Part shown: positions 22,906-34,500 of the stretch, in pieces
Layout of the letters: each line of letters opens with the position of its first letter
Numbering within the stretch: position 1 is the first letter of the stretch
NCBI GenBank assembly: GCA_944739405.2
Contig: OX123187.2
Location: 77,546,450-77,610,449, forward strand
Reading direction: 5' to 3'
Length of the DNA: 64,000 nt
Source of the DNA: Euclidia mi
Lineage: Eukaryota > Arthropoda > Insecta > Lepidoptera > Erebidae
Notes under the pieces: generated by a model
Told to the model about the DNA's origin: nothing
Databases searched by the model: none
What the model saw: the letters and a program-made list of their open reading frames with translations, nothing else
Made by a program: the position numbers and the translations under genes

Positions 22906-24520
22906 CAGTATAATGTCATACGGCATTTTATTATGGGGCAATGCAGCTGACATTCAAACAGTGTTTGTACTGCAGAAACGAGCTATTCGTGCAATTTACA
23001 GTCTTGGCAATTCTTCAATCAAGGCATTCTCTGAGGGAAAATTTTAAGGAAATTAAAATAATGACTGTCGCATCTCAATATAAATGTGTTTTCGAAAATA
23101 AGCGACATGCATAATATAAATACACGAAATAAAAATAAAGTTGTGCTACCTTTAACCAGACTGCAAAAAATCAGTAACTCGTATAAGTGTCAAAGTATAC
23201 GCTTCTACAACAAAATTCCAGGCAGTATTCAGGCATTAAGTTTAAATAAGTTCAAAGTATTTGTTAAGCAGAGTTTGTGTTCCAAAGCGTACTACTCAGT
23301 AAAATATTACTTAGAAGACAAGAATGCCTGGGGTTGAGTTTCTGCAATTTACACGCCGGCTAAAATGTCATGTAAATAGTATAAAATTATGAATATTTGA
23401 CATTTGTAATTTATCTATTTTGTTATTATTTATATTCTGACATTCTAAAATGACATCAGATTATTTTTATTTACTTTAATAGTAATTATTGTATTATGCT
23501 TTTGACATTTCCAAATTGACATTCAATTATTTTATTTATGTTTGACATTTCCAATAACTTAAGTGACATTTAATAATTTTATATAATTATAATTTCTTTG
23601 CCGTGTGGTTGACGGCATAGAATACAAGTGTCACCACCCCCTATCTGCCCGTGGGTGTCGTAAGAGGCGACTAAGGGATAACACGATGCAAATACCATAT
23701 TTGCGTAGAGACGGAAAACTCGACATCAAACCCTATACGACTGCCTCGTTGGTCTCGCGGCATAAATGTGCGCGTGGGATCGGGAGGTCCCGGGTTCGAT
23801 TCCTGGGTCGGCCAGTGTTATTGGGTTTTTCTGACACGAAATTCTCAGTAGCAGCACGGAGTCTGGAAATGTGCCCGGTACGGCAATGGGCTCGCCCCTT
23901 ATTACGTGGGACTAAAGTATATCTGGCGAAAAGTGGGTGTAGAAATACACCTCTGCCTACCCCTTCCGGGATAAAAGGCGTGACGTTATGTATGTATGTA
24001 TGTATGTATAATTTCTTTTTTTTTGACATTTTCAAATTGACATTTAATTATTATTATTTCGTGACATTTTAATTAGATGACATTTTATTGTATAATTTTT
24101 ATTATTTTAAAATTATTGTTTACAACATGTACTCAACCTTATGATAAAATGTAAGGAGCAAGTACAATGCGGGAATTAGTAAACTTTTCAACTAATATTA
24201 GTGGCAACCTGTCTGGTGGCTTAGGCTGGCATGCTTATGCATACACCTACTGATGGCGTGGAGGCATAATGATTCAGGTCGTGCTGGCTCCCTCAATCAA
24301 GGTTGAGCCGTACGATGGCTGTTGAATGCGGGCCATCAGCGGGCTGAGTCAGTTATAAGCGGCAGATGATATCCTGCATTGTACTCGCATCTAAACCTAT
24401 TATGTCTAAAGAATATAAACGAAGACTTTCTGTTTTGACTAGACTCTGAGTTTGTTTCGGCCTTTCTTCTCAAGAAGTCATTTAGCTAAAAAAAGCCGGC
24501 TTCATCTAGAATAGGGTTTC
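22379..24520 (+). pseudogene. CR1 copy P2: reverse transcriptase C-terminal half and 3'UTR
   Basis: After a 2-base deletion at the FLFLIY step, the frame 22457-23047 carries INDLPHI, FADDISLIF (YADD-type box), LLLNERKTKCIRF, FLGITLDSKLQWG and YGILLWGNAAD. A second break and a roughly 40-base deletion separate it from the C-terminal frame 23086-23337. The 3'UTR contains many tgacatt motifs and a composite SINE (23588-24018). It stops at 'aatagggttt' without the octamer tail and joins an inverted linker piece. It is nearly identical to P3 (25571-27716). Confidence 0.85.
23588..24018 (+). mobile_element. Composite SINE S2c in the CR1 3'UTR, 12-bp TSDs
   Basis: The body 23600-24006 is flanked by tataatttcttt (23588-23599 and 24007-24018). 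The first ~135 bp start GCCGTGTGGTTGACGGC and include GTCGTAAGAGGCGACTAAGG, a common lepidopteran LINE/SINE module. Then comes a tRNA-derived head at 23738 (TTGGTCTCGCGGC, B-box GGTTCGATTCC) and the S2 body, ending in (tatg)n. The minus-strand CR1 copy lacks it, so it inserted into this copy. The shared TSD shows the two modules moved as one unit. Confidence 0.8.
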
Positions 24521-24531
24521 TTTTTTTAAAG

Positions 24532-24620
24532 CCTATTTCTACTTTTATAAATTCCAGTGGTTGCCCATTCACTGAAGGTTGTAGTACCAACAACTGAGAT
24601 CTTCTTAGGGTTATCCCTTA
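24532..24620 (-). repeat. Inverted CR1 linker piece (~88 bp)
   Basis: The reverse complement of about 19632-19720 of copy P1. After it the element continues on the plus strand with ctttacgagttg, as in P1. The same left edge (cctatttctac) occurs at 21305 and 22326. Confidence 0.85.
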
Positions 24621-27600
24621 GGGCTTTACGAGTTGTATTAACAGAAAGTTATTAAGAAAAATGATGAACGATTTTGTAAATATGTAAGTAATTATTCTAA
24701 ATTATTCAAAAAGATTTGTCGAGAAGCTAAGACTCTTTATTTAAAATCTAAAATTAAAAATAGTGAAAATAAAATAAAAACAACATGGGACATTATTAAC
24801 AATGAGACTGGAAGAGTCAAGAATAAAAATAAGGACTACATTCTTCACTTTGATAACAAGGTATTCAAATCAAATTTGAGGTTGCCACAGCATTCGAAAA
24901 TTTCTTTACAGACACTCCAGTCTCAATTACAAAGTCCCTGAACTCGTCTCCTAATGATGCCGAACTTCTATTAAAACAAAATGTAAAAATGTGTACCATA
25001 GGATTTAGTTTTACTTACATTACCGAAAGAGATATTGTTAAAACTTTTAATACACTTAATTTTAAGAAAACAAGTGATTTTTGGGATAACTCTGTTGTGA
25101 TTACGAAAACCATAATCAATTCAATAGCACCTGAACTTGCAATAATTTTCAAAAGATGCATTGACTGTGGCGTGTTTCCTGATCTAATGAAAATTAGTAA
25201 AATAATTTCATTATTTAAATCAGGTAGCACATCTGACCCCACTAATTATCGGCCAATATCTGTGCTACCCACTTTTAGTAAAATTTTGGAAAAGTTAATT
25301 CTAGACCAGCACCAAATTCATTTTAATAATAATAAAATGCTTCACAGTAAACATTTTGGTTTTACTAGGGGTTGCTCAACAACCGATGCTGGTGTTGAGC
25401 TTTTAAATAGTATTTTCGATGCTTGGGAGGAGTCGCATGATGCTCTAGGAGTTTTTTGCGACTTATCTAAGGCATTTGATTGTGTTTTTCATGAAACATT
25501 GATCAGGAAATTACACCACTATGGAGTTAAGAACACTGCTTTAGATCTTTTAATTTCGTATTTAATTAACAGGATACAGAGAGTAGATGTTAATGGAAAA
25601 CGTTCTATGGGTTCAGTGGTCACAATGGGAGTGCCGCAAGGTTCAATTCTTGGTCCATTCCTTTTTCTTATATATCAATGATCTGCCACATATTATGAAA
25701 AACAATGAAGAGATAGTGTTATTTGCTGATGATATATCACTTATATTTAAGCTAAGACGACAGCAATCAACTAATGACGATGTAAATGACACTCTCTCTG
25801 AAGTAGTTAATTCGTTTAGTGCTAATAATTTACTTTTAAACGAAAGAAAAACAAAATGTATTAGATTTTCCACACCTAACGTAAGACAAGTTGAAACCAA
25901 TATACGGATGAATGGAGAAGAGTTGGATCTTATAGATAACACCGTTTTCTTAGGCATAACTTTAGATTCTAAGTTACAGTGGGGCCCACATATAAGTGAG
26001 TTGTCGAATAGACTTAGCTCTGCAGCGTACGCGGTTTATAAGATTCGTCAGTTAGCTGATATCGATACAGCCAGAATAGTATATTTCAGTTATTTTCACA
26101 GTATAATGTCATACGGCATTTTATTATGGGGCAATGCAGCTGACATTCAAACAGTGTTTGTACTGCAGAAACGAGCTATTCGTGCAATTTACAGTCTTGG
26201 CAATTCTTCAATCAAGGCATTCTCTGAGGGAAAATTTTAAGGAAATTAAAATAATGACTGTCGCATCTCAATATAAATGTGTTTTCGAAAATAAGCGACA
26301 TGCATAATATAAATACACGAAATAAAAATAAAGTTGTGCTACCTTTAACCAGACTGCAAAAAATCAGTAACTCGTATAAGTGTCAAAGTATACGCTTCTA
26401 CAACAAAATTCCAGGCAGTATTCAGGCATTAAGTTTAAATAAGTTCAAAGTATTTGTTAAGCAGAGTTTGTGTTCCAAAGCGTACTACTCAGTAAAATAT
26501 TACTTAGAAGACAAGAATGCCTGGGGTTGAGTTTCTGCAATTTACACGCCGGCTAAAATGTCATGTAAATAGTATAAAATTATGAATATTTGACATTTGT
26601 AATTTATCTATTTTGTTATTATTTATATTCTGACATTCTAAAATGACATCAGATTATTTTTATTTACTTTAATAGTAATTATTGTATTATGCTTTTGACA
26701 TTTCCAAATTGACATTCAATTATTTTATTTATGTTTGACATTTCCAATAACTTAAGTGACATTTAATAATTTTATATAATTATAATTTCTTTGCCGTGTG
26801 GTTGACGGCATAGAATACAAGTGTCACCACCCCCTATCTGCCCGTGGGTGTCGTAAGAGGCGACTATGGGATAACACGATGCAAATACCATATTTGCGTA
26901 GAGACGGAAAACTCGACATCAAACCCTATACGACTGCCTCGTTGGTCTCGCGGCATAAATGTGCGCGTGGGATCGGGAGGTCCCGGGTTCGATTCCTGGG
27001 TCGGCCAGTGTTATTGGGTTTTTCTGACACGAAATTCTCAGTAGCAGCACGGAGTCTGGAAATGTGCCCGGTACGGCAATGGGCTCGCCCCTTATTACGT
27101 GGGACTAAAGTATATCTGGCGAAAAGTGGGTGTAGAAATACACCTCTGCCTACCCCTTCCGGGATAAAAGGCGTGACGTTATGTATGTATGTATGTATGT
27201 ATAATTTCTTTTTTTTTGACATTTTCAAATTGACATTTAATTATTATTATTTCGTGACATTTTAATTAGATGACATTTTATTGTATAATTTTTATTATTT
27301 TAAAATTATTGTTTACAACATGTACTCAACCTTATGATAAAATGTAAGGAGCAAGTACAATGCGGGAATTAGTAAACTTTTCAACTAATATTAGTGGCAA
27401 CCTGTCTGGTGGCTTAGGCTGGCATGCTTATGCATACACCTACTGATGGCGTGGAGGCATAATGATTCAGGTCGTGCTGGCTCCCTCAATCAAGGTTGAG
27501 CCGTACGATGGCTGTTGAATGCGGGCCATCAGCGGGCTGAGTCAGTTATAAGCGGCAGATGATATCCTGCATTGTACTCGCATCTAAACCTATTATGTCT

Positions 27601-27790
27601 AAAGAATATAAACGAAGACTTTCTATTTTGACTAGACTCTGAGTTTGTTTCGGCCTTTCTTCTCAAGAAGTCATTTAGCTAAAAAAAGCCGGCTTCATCT
27701 AGAATAGGGTTTTGACATGTATAAGTGTTGTAAACAACCAAAATGCAGAAATAAATATGTCTTTATATCTTTATGTCTTTATGTCTTTAC
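24621..27790 (+). pseudogene. CR1 copy P3: linker, reverse transcriptase, 3'UTR and octamer tail
   Basis: The linker 24621-24938 is identical, as far as I can read, to 19720-20033 of P1, including a stop and a frameshift. The RT frame 24989-25681 has NYRPISVLPTFSKILEKL, HFGFTRGCSTTD, CDLSKAFDC and GVPQGSILGP, then a 2-base deletion. Frame 25587-26240 holds FADDISLIF and the thumb, and 26279-26530 the C-terminus. The 3'UTR has the composite SINE and ends in octamer repeats (tctttatg) near 27770-27790, a 3' end style known for CR1. With P1 it would make one nearly complete dead element. Confidence 0.9.
26781..27211 (+). mobile_element. Composite SINE S2c, second copy
   Basis: Body 26793-27199 with the same tataatttcttt TSDs (26781-26792, 27200-27211). 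It differs from the 23600 copy by single bases, for example ctatgggata for ctaagggata. It is a duplicate carried along with the CR1 3'UTR, not an independent insertion. Confidence 0.8.
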
Positions 27791-28434
27791 TATAAAACCC
27801 TAAAAAGCGCAGCATTTTATAAATTTTAAATTTTATATGCATTACGCTTTTAAAACATGTAGCTTCTACAATGGTTTCAACATGACACAATGAATGCCAG
27901 TACAAATAAAGCACATGCTGTGAGAAAATTTATTGTCTAATATTACGGTTTGAGAACTTTTAAAGGAAAAAGCACTATGCTTGAACCACAATCCCTCCAA
28001 GCCTATGTTCTAGGTGTATCAATATTTATAAACTCATCCTATTCATAACAAACACAAATTAATTTTACGTTAGAAAACGTAATTATTTTGATTACAAAAT
28101 CTTTGCCGGAGGCCTTGTTTTCGCTGTCTTGACACTGGTATCTACTTAGCTGTTGTATAACGAGAATTTACTAATAGGACGGACCAATGTTTCACCTTTA
28201 ATGACGAAATATTGCCTGGATTACTTTCGCTACTTGTGTTGTCCCTACATTTGCTTGGGAATTTATTTAATAAGGTTATTATTAATTTCCATCAGGTTTA
28301 AAAAACGGGATGACATTATTATACAAAGCAAAGCATGAAAAGATAAAATATCTGTTCTCTAAAAAAAATCCTTAGGAAAACATATCTTAACTCTGTAGCT
28401 GTTTTTAAATATCATACAGTATAGGAAGTGGAAG
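27791..28434. other. Spacer, nothing recognised
   Basis: AT-rich, with a 61-codon frame at 28153-28338 that has no recognisable motif. Confidence 0.35.
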
Positions 28435-28469
28435 TTAGTATGATGTGTGAAGCCGCGGGCAATAGCTAG
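28435..28469 (+). mobile_element. Helitron-type 3' end fragment
   Basis: The 'gaagccgcgggcaatagctag' ending with a following T is the common lepidopteran Helitron 3' terminus. The 5' end was not found. Confidence 0.5.
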
Positions 28470-28799
28470 TATGAACATGTGATTGCTATACACTGAGATA
28501 TACAATAATGTTAGAAACTAATCAGAGCCTGCATGGTTATCTAATCCATACGACAATATCTCAGAACATAATCTGATAACGTACCATGATATACAAGCAA
28601 AATCAATACTGCGATCGAGATTAATGAGCCGGTCGGACATACTTGAAGAATAAGCTGATGAGTCCAGACCATATGTAGTTCATATGTGAGGGTTGAATGC
28701 GTCGTTTAGAATAAAATGAAGGAAAGTAAATGTGAACGGAATGTTTAAAAAAAGGACAACTGTAACATAAGCGAACTTTCCAATGTATCCATAAATATA

Positions 28800-29072
28800 C
28801 GACCGGTTGGCGAAGCGGGAGTGTAAGCGACTGTTACGCAGGGTTCGATTCCCGCTCAGGTCAAACATTTGTGTGCGTCAATATGAATGTTTGCTTGGTC
28901 TGGGTGTTTCTATACATAGACCGTTATGAATATGACCAGACACCAGACCGAATATGTATGTCTTTACAAAAAAAAAAAGTATATGTATGTTTATCCGTTG
29001 TCTAGTGTACCCATAGTACAAGCTCTGCTTAGTTTGGGACTAGATGGTGTTGTGTGAATTTAGTAGAATAAA
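28800..29072 (+). mobile_element. tRNA-derived SINE S3, copy 1
   Basis: The head gaccggttggcgaagcggg carries an A-box-like sequence and is followed by a B-box ggttcgattcc. The body has the 'catttgtgtgcgtcaatatgaatgttt' and 'gggactagatggtgttgtgtg' segments of a widespread lepidopteran SINE. About 12 bases of the tRNA part are missing compared with the copy at 30898. A mariner starts just after it. Confidence 0.8.
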
Positions 29073-29078
29073 TACATT

Positions 29079-30265
29079 CAGTCTAAAAAGTATCGGGAAT
29101 GGATTATTTTTATGGTTCCAAATTCAAATTTTTGTTTCTTTTTGTTGTTGTTAGATTGGCACAACTGTTTTCCATTTTGGCGCGGAGTTTGAGTCTCATC
29201 TGTTATTTATATTAAATATAAAATGTTTTACTTACATTATATCTAGTGTGTATTGCGAATTTAATAATGGACAAAAACATCGAACAAAGTGTTTGTCTTA
29301 AATTTTGCATCATCAATGAACTTCGTGTTCGGAGTCAATAAATATGTTACAGAAGGTTTACTGTGAATCGACTTTATCAAACACCCGTGCTTATGAGTGG
29401 TACAAAGCGTTTAAAAGCGGTCAAGATGTGATGGAAGATTTGTCTCGCTCTGGCCATCAACGTCTGCAGCTGAAGTTTTCATCGCAAAAGTCAAGATGAT
29501 AGTGAATGAAAATCTTCATTCAACTTTGAGAGAGATAGCCGCCGAACTTTCTGTATCTCACGAGTCCATCCGCACCATTGTAACTAATCATTTGGGTACG
29601 AAACATGTGCCGCTCGGCTAGTCCCAAAAGACCTGAATTTGTCTCCAAAAACCAAATCGCATGTGAGTCGCTGCGGACATGCTAGAATACGAGTCCATTC
29701 CGACCCAACATTCATGAAACGCATTGTTACTGGTGACGAGATGTGGGTTTACGAGTTTGATATGCAAACTAGTCAACAAGGTTCGGAGTGGTGCCTTCCA
29801 ACTGAACCGAAAACGAAAAAACCACGTCCAACTCGTTCAAAAGTTAAAGTCATGTGAGTGTTTTCTTTGACCATCGCGGTGTTGTGCACTCGGAATTCTT
29901 GCCGGAAGGTCAAACGGTAAAGAAAGAATATTATTGCGTTATGCGCCGTTTAAAAGGGCAAATTCAACGGAAAAGTACAAATTTGTGAAAAATAAATTCT
30001 TGGATTAGGTATGCACCACGACAATCGCCTCCAGCCGACTTCTTTCTTTTCCCTTAACTCAAATTACCACTTCGTGGTACCCGTTTTCATTCGGTAGAAG
30101 ACATGAAGTAGAATTTGCAGCGAGAACTGAACTCAATTGCGGAAACAGCGTTTAAAAAATGTTTTGTGCGTTTGGAGCTGCGTGCATACTCTAGTACGAT
30201 TAAAAAAATATTTATGTTCTTGTTGAGCTTCCTGCCAGGTAATCTAAGCAGTAGTAGAAGATATT
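29079..30265 (+). pseudogene. Degenerate mariner transposon with transposase remains
   Basis: The left end cagtctaaaaagtatcggg resembles a mariner inverted terminal repeat; no matching right end is found. The transposase starts near ATG 29267 and is shifted among frames: SNTRAYEWYKAFKSG, LREIAAELSVSHESIRTIV (helix-turn-helix), TGDEMWVYEFD (first catalytic Asp), FFDHRGVVHSEFLP (second Asp), HHDN (third Asp). A deletion then joins near the PPADFFLFP motif. There are many frameshifts and stops, so it is inactive. The mariner family is clear; the subfamily is not. Confidence 0.85.
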
Positions 30266-30897
30266 GATTTGTCAAAGATTTTGGATCAAATTATCATAAA
30301 ACTATGCATTGTTGTAAATTTACCCAAAAATTATACTGATTATGTCGAACCTCATAGTGCCGTTATAAATGTCCAGACGTCTACTCAGAGCATAATCTGT
30401 TTATAGTCAAAAGAGTCGTAATTAGGTCGCAAAACCTAGCTAAGAGAAACTATCGTTGGATTTCACATCATTGTCTCTAAATCTCTTACAACACAATCTA
30501 TCACAAAAACACACACTCACACACACGTAGGTAATCACGAACATATATGTAATGTACCACCGGTGTGTACACAGAATAAATTGCACGGAATAAAGCCTGA
30601 GCCACACACGTATACACGATTACCATATGAAATTATCGTGGAATGAGCGAGAGGGGCAGAAATAATTGATCATGTGGATTTTGATGCCACAGTAAAGAAT
30701 CTGTATGTTTCTTTTTGGTATTTTTTGTAAACATTTTGTTAGTTTGGTAGCTCAAATGGTGAATTTACCAATTTGCTATAATTATTGACGTACTTTGTAA
30801 GCTTTACAATGAACGAGCGATACTGCAAAAAAAAAACCTCGTTTAATCTCTCTGTTACGGCATTATCACAATCCTTTATGCGAGAGCAAGACTATTG
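30266..30897. other. Spacer, nothing recognised
   Basis: AT-rich sequence with a short ca-rich run near 30505-30525. Confidence 0.35.
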
Positions 30898-31602
30898 TCG
30901 ACCGATTGGCGCCGCGGGAGTGTAAGCGACTGCTACGCCGGAGGTCGCGGGTTCGATTCCCGCTCAAGTCAAATATTTGTGTGCATGAACATGAATGTTT
31001 GTCTTGGTATGGGTGTTTCTATGTATAATATGTAATAATAAATTTAACAAATAATCAAAATTAAATAAAAGTAATTAAGAAATGTCAGTCATAATTAAAT
31101 CATACAGCAATAAATAATATAATTAAAATAAAAAACAAAAAGTAATTAAGAAATGTCAGTCATTTAAATCATACAGCAATTAATAATATAGTTAAAATAA
31201 AAACAAAAAGGCATTAGGCAATTTATTACATTAAGATTTGTCATTAAGAAAGTCGTCAATTTTGTAGTAAGATTTATCAGTTAGAAATTGTTTTAATGTA
31301 GTTTTAAATTTATTTGTATTCAATTGTTTAATGTCATTTGGAATTTTATTGTATATTATTGGGGCTTTACATATTACACTTTTATGTAGAAGTGCTGTTT
31401 TTGCAGGATGAATACAAAGTCTATTGTCATCCCTTCGATTACGTTTGACTTTATCTGATAGACGAGGAAATAAATGATATGTATAGGTATATTTACAAAA
31501 AAAAGTATATAAGTATGTTTATCCATTATCTAGTACCCGTAGTACAAGCTTCTGCTTAGTTTGGGACTAGATGGTGTTGTGTAAATGTGGTAAAATATTA
31601 TT
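30898..31602 (+). mobile_element. tRNA-derived SINE S3, copy 2, interrupted
   Basis: The 5' part, 30898-31027, has a complete tRNA-like head (ttggcgccgcggg A-box region, B-box ggttcgattcc). The 3' part, 31486-31602, has the 'gggactagatggtgttgtg' segment and a (tta)n tail. A 450-bp LINE fragment sits between them with an 8-bp TSD. Confidence 0.8.
31020..31485 (-). pseudogene. LINE 3' end inserted in the SINE (RT C-terminus), 8-bp TSDs
   Basis: The body 31028-31477 is flanked by tatgtata (31020-31027, 31478-31485). Minus-strand coding begins at about 31450: RRDDNRLCIHPAK, then KAPIIYNKIPNDIKQLNTNK and LTDKSYYKIDDFLNDKS with a stop near 31240. This resembles the CR1/Jockey-type RT C-terminal region (compare YNKIPGSIQAL and YYSVKYYLEDK in the CR1 copies here). 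The 3'UTR holds a direct duplication of about 75 bp (31068-31209). It is a third, distinct LINE lineage. Confidence 0.75.
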
Positions 31603-33200
31603 ATTATTATTATATTCGCCTAATCGCCTTTCTTACACAACGTGAGGTATGATGAACAGGCTTGTATCTGTACTGGGGTGTGATGAATACGCTTATGGCG
31701 GTATTAAACAATGGTGAAATCTAACGGATGCCGATGGAACTATCCGGAATCGCGCTATTTAAGTTTTCACACGCGATTAATAAATATAAAAATTCTCATC
31801 AAGTTCTATAGGCCCGTGATCCACCAAGCCCGGTCCGAGGATCCGCCCTCTAGTTGGAGGCATACCACACCCTTTTTCACAATCTCTTGTGTGTCCCTCA
31901 CACCTCTTGCGTCACACGACTTGGTTCTATTTCCTTCATATGTTCACATAAGGCTTATAGAATGTTAATCTGGGATCCACCTAACATAAGGTAGGCCGTT
32001 CACTTGCCTACAGAGTAAATAAGAATAAGAAATTCGTTTTATGTGATATTCACTTAAATAACGTACTCGTTGTGCGGTTTCGTTCACATTATACGGCGGT
32101 TGGGGGCTCTTTTTTATTGATCGTTAGAATTTAAATTCGCGGTGCGACAGATTACTGCTAATGCATGCTTTAAGAGACATACTGTCTCTTATGGCTTCTT
32201 TACCGTTTTCATTAGTTGATGAGGTCCACGTGTGTTGTGATTTACTGACGTTATTCTTATAAAATAGGCGGCAAACGATGACAAAAGACGGATCACCTGA
32301 TGATAAGCCACCCATAGATACCCGTAACACCAGAAAATTAACACGTGCATTGTCGATATTGATTGTCGGAAGAGCGGAATGATGGAAAAACATGGCCGCA
32401 TCACAATCGCCGAAACGCAACAATATAGGCACTTTTACTGTACGTCGAGTCTCAAAGACTTTGAGAGGATAGAACTTACCCGCTCAAGCCGACCCATTAA
32501 CCCCAAGCAGGTCAAGATTCATGCTAATTATTGGTGCTTTTTGTGGCAAATGGAAATGAGCTCCTATAGTTGTTGGTCTACCGTTGGTGCCTGTGGTAAC
32601 GTTCTAAAATAAATTTCCTCATGCACTAATTCAAAATTCCTATTACACATGATGAAACCAAACACTTCATATACCAAAATATTATGTACTCGTCCCTAAC
32701 TATAGGCAATTTTGGGAATCCTTGTTGATTGTTATACCCATCACTGATTACGATTAGCTATGATCGATTCATTGTGGCGGGATTAGTTCCGCGAATATTC
32801 GATACGTTTCCCATCTAATATGATTTATATCAGATTAGACGGTAATACGTACGGCTGTCACTAAATTAAACATGAGCGGTTTTAACACGCAATTAGGGTA
32901 ATTAAAATAAAATGTTTCGCAACAGAGCTAATATCAAAAATTATTGCCTTATTTTGATGAAATATTGTCCAATTTAGCTATTACAATGATTAATTGGTTT
33001 AGTAGTAATTAAGTTTATAATGGAACACCTCTTTTTAAATCCTACGTTTCAATCGCGTGTTTGATTTTGAAATAGGACAGTAGTATCAATTTAAATGGAA
33101 TTCGGCGCGGACTTGTATGAACTAAGGTTCAGGGAAGTAGATTTGTTGGGATAAATTTCACGTCATCAGGAAGTGCCACGAAAATCAGAGAAGAATAATA
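31603..33200. other. Unassigned region
   Basis: No gene recognised. Frames at 31711-31968 and 32124-32612 lack motifs and overlap one another on opposite strands. Confidence 0.35.
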
Positions 33201-33690
33201 AAAATTGGCCAAGTGCGATTTGGACTCGCGCACAAAAGGTTCCGTACTATCATTTATAAAAGAAAATCATGTTTGTTGTATGTATACTTAATGTTTTTTA
33301 AGTTATTACCTGTATATTAACATCGAGAAAAATTGCTTGAAAATTACGTTTGTTGTATGGGAGCCCCCTTTAATATTTACTTTATTTTTATTAAATTATT
33401 CATTTTGAAAGGTAATATACAACTACATCATCTGCGAAAATTTTAAGCGTCTACCTATTAACGTTAGTAATGTTGAGCAAAAAATGCGAAAAAAAAACAT
33501 GTTCATTGTATGGGACCCCCTCATACTTTTTTTATTTGTTGTTAAACCGGCAACGGAAATACATAATTTGTGAAATTTTAAATTTCAGCTTTCTAGCTTT
33601 CATGGTTTATGAGATATAGGCTGGTAGACAGACAGCGGAGGCTTAGTAATAGGGTCCCGTTTTTACCTTTTAGGTACGGAACCCTAAAAA
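33201..33690 (+). repeat. MITE-like lepidopteran repeat M1, copy 1
   Basis: Starts aaaattggccaagtgcg and ends taggtacggaaccctaaaaa. The subterminal 'ggttccgtac' and 'gtacggaacc' are inverted repeats of each other. A cagacagac segment lies near the right end. It matches the 45761-46431 repeat at both ends and in part inside. It has no coding potential, and its mode of movement is unknown to me. Confidence 0.65.
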
Positions 33691-34149
33691 TACATTATTT
33701 TAATGTCTCTTATTCCGTTCCGTGAATACTGCACATTTTTTTAACATTCTATTAACTGACAAGTGGTACCTCTTAAAAACGGCTGTCTTTTAAGGCGATA
33801 TGAAACTTAGCGAAATACATTCAAACGGCCGAAAAAACTCTGGCCGGCCGACCAAGGCAAGCCAAAGTTGAGAGTCCGGCGAGCACTCTTGGGAATCCAC
33901 TCCGACCAGCTAATAAGGGCAAGCTGGATACGAGGCCGACTCTCTGAAGAATTCGGGACTGCAGTGTCGCCACACACACATTCAGCTCGCAACAAAGCTG
34001 CCCTGAGATTTGTAAGCTTTCTTTTCATCTGGTAATATTTTTCTTGTTTCTATCACAAGATAAAGTGATGTTTGAAAACTGTTACTCTACCCTCTGACTG
34101 TGCGTTAGTCTCATTGTGAGATAACGACTGCCCCAGAGGGGCATTATTA
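33691..34149. other. Spacer with a GC-richer block
   Basis: 33820-34015 is GC-richer (ggccggccgaccaaggcaag and on) and may be part of an unrecognised repeat. No coding frame is supported. Confidence 0.3.
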
Positions 34150-34215
34150 TTATTTATTATTTTCAGCCTGTAGCATCCCACTGCAGGGCAAAGGCCTCCC
34201 TCTTCTTTTTCCACA
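34150..34215 (-). mobile_element. LINE 3'-tail fragment
   Basis: The minus strand reads 'gaggcctttgccctgcagtg' then 'ggatgctacaggctgaaaa', a lepidopteran LINE tail ending in a (taa)n run at 34143-34160. Confidence 0.55.
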
Positions 34216-34311
34216 GAATTCGCAATACTTTGTGCCAGACAAACAAATAACAGCGGAAAAGTATTTATACATTTCTCAGAAAAGTTCAAAAATACAACCT
34301 TTAATTCAATT

Positions 34312-34355
34312 AAAAATTGGGCAAGTGCGAGTCGGACTCACGCATGAAGGATTAC
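34312..34355 (+). repeat. MITE-like repeat M1, left-end fragment
   Basis: Has 'aaaaattgggcaagtgcgag', followed by 'tcggactcacgcatg'. It is cut where the Helitron-like copy begins at 34358. Confidence 0.6.
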
Positions 34356-34357
34356 CA

Positions 34358-34500
34358 TCTTAATATATAAAATCCTTGCGTTACCTACTGACTGACAGAC
34401 ACGCTACCGCCGAATGGCATGTATGTTTCTTGGGGACCGTAGGGGTGCACTGAGAAGGGATTTCCCGAAATTCCCACGGGACCGGCCAAAACAGGTAAAG
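34358..34500 (+). mobile_element. Helitron-like element H1, copy 3, 3'-truncated
   Basis: Starts TCTTAATATATAAAATCC after an A and stops after the 'cggccaaaacaggtaaa' segment, without the CTAG end. Confidence 0.7.

Noticed and set aside
28800..28865. Possible tRNA gene
   Set aside because: A and B boxes are present, but the anticodon arm is damaged and the sequence continues into the S3 SINE body, so it is a SINE head. The same applies at 30898 and 23738.
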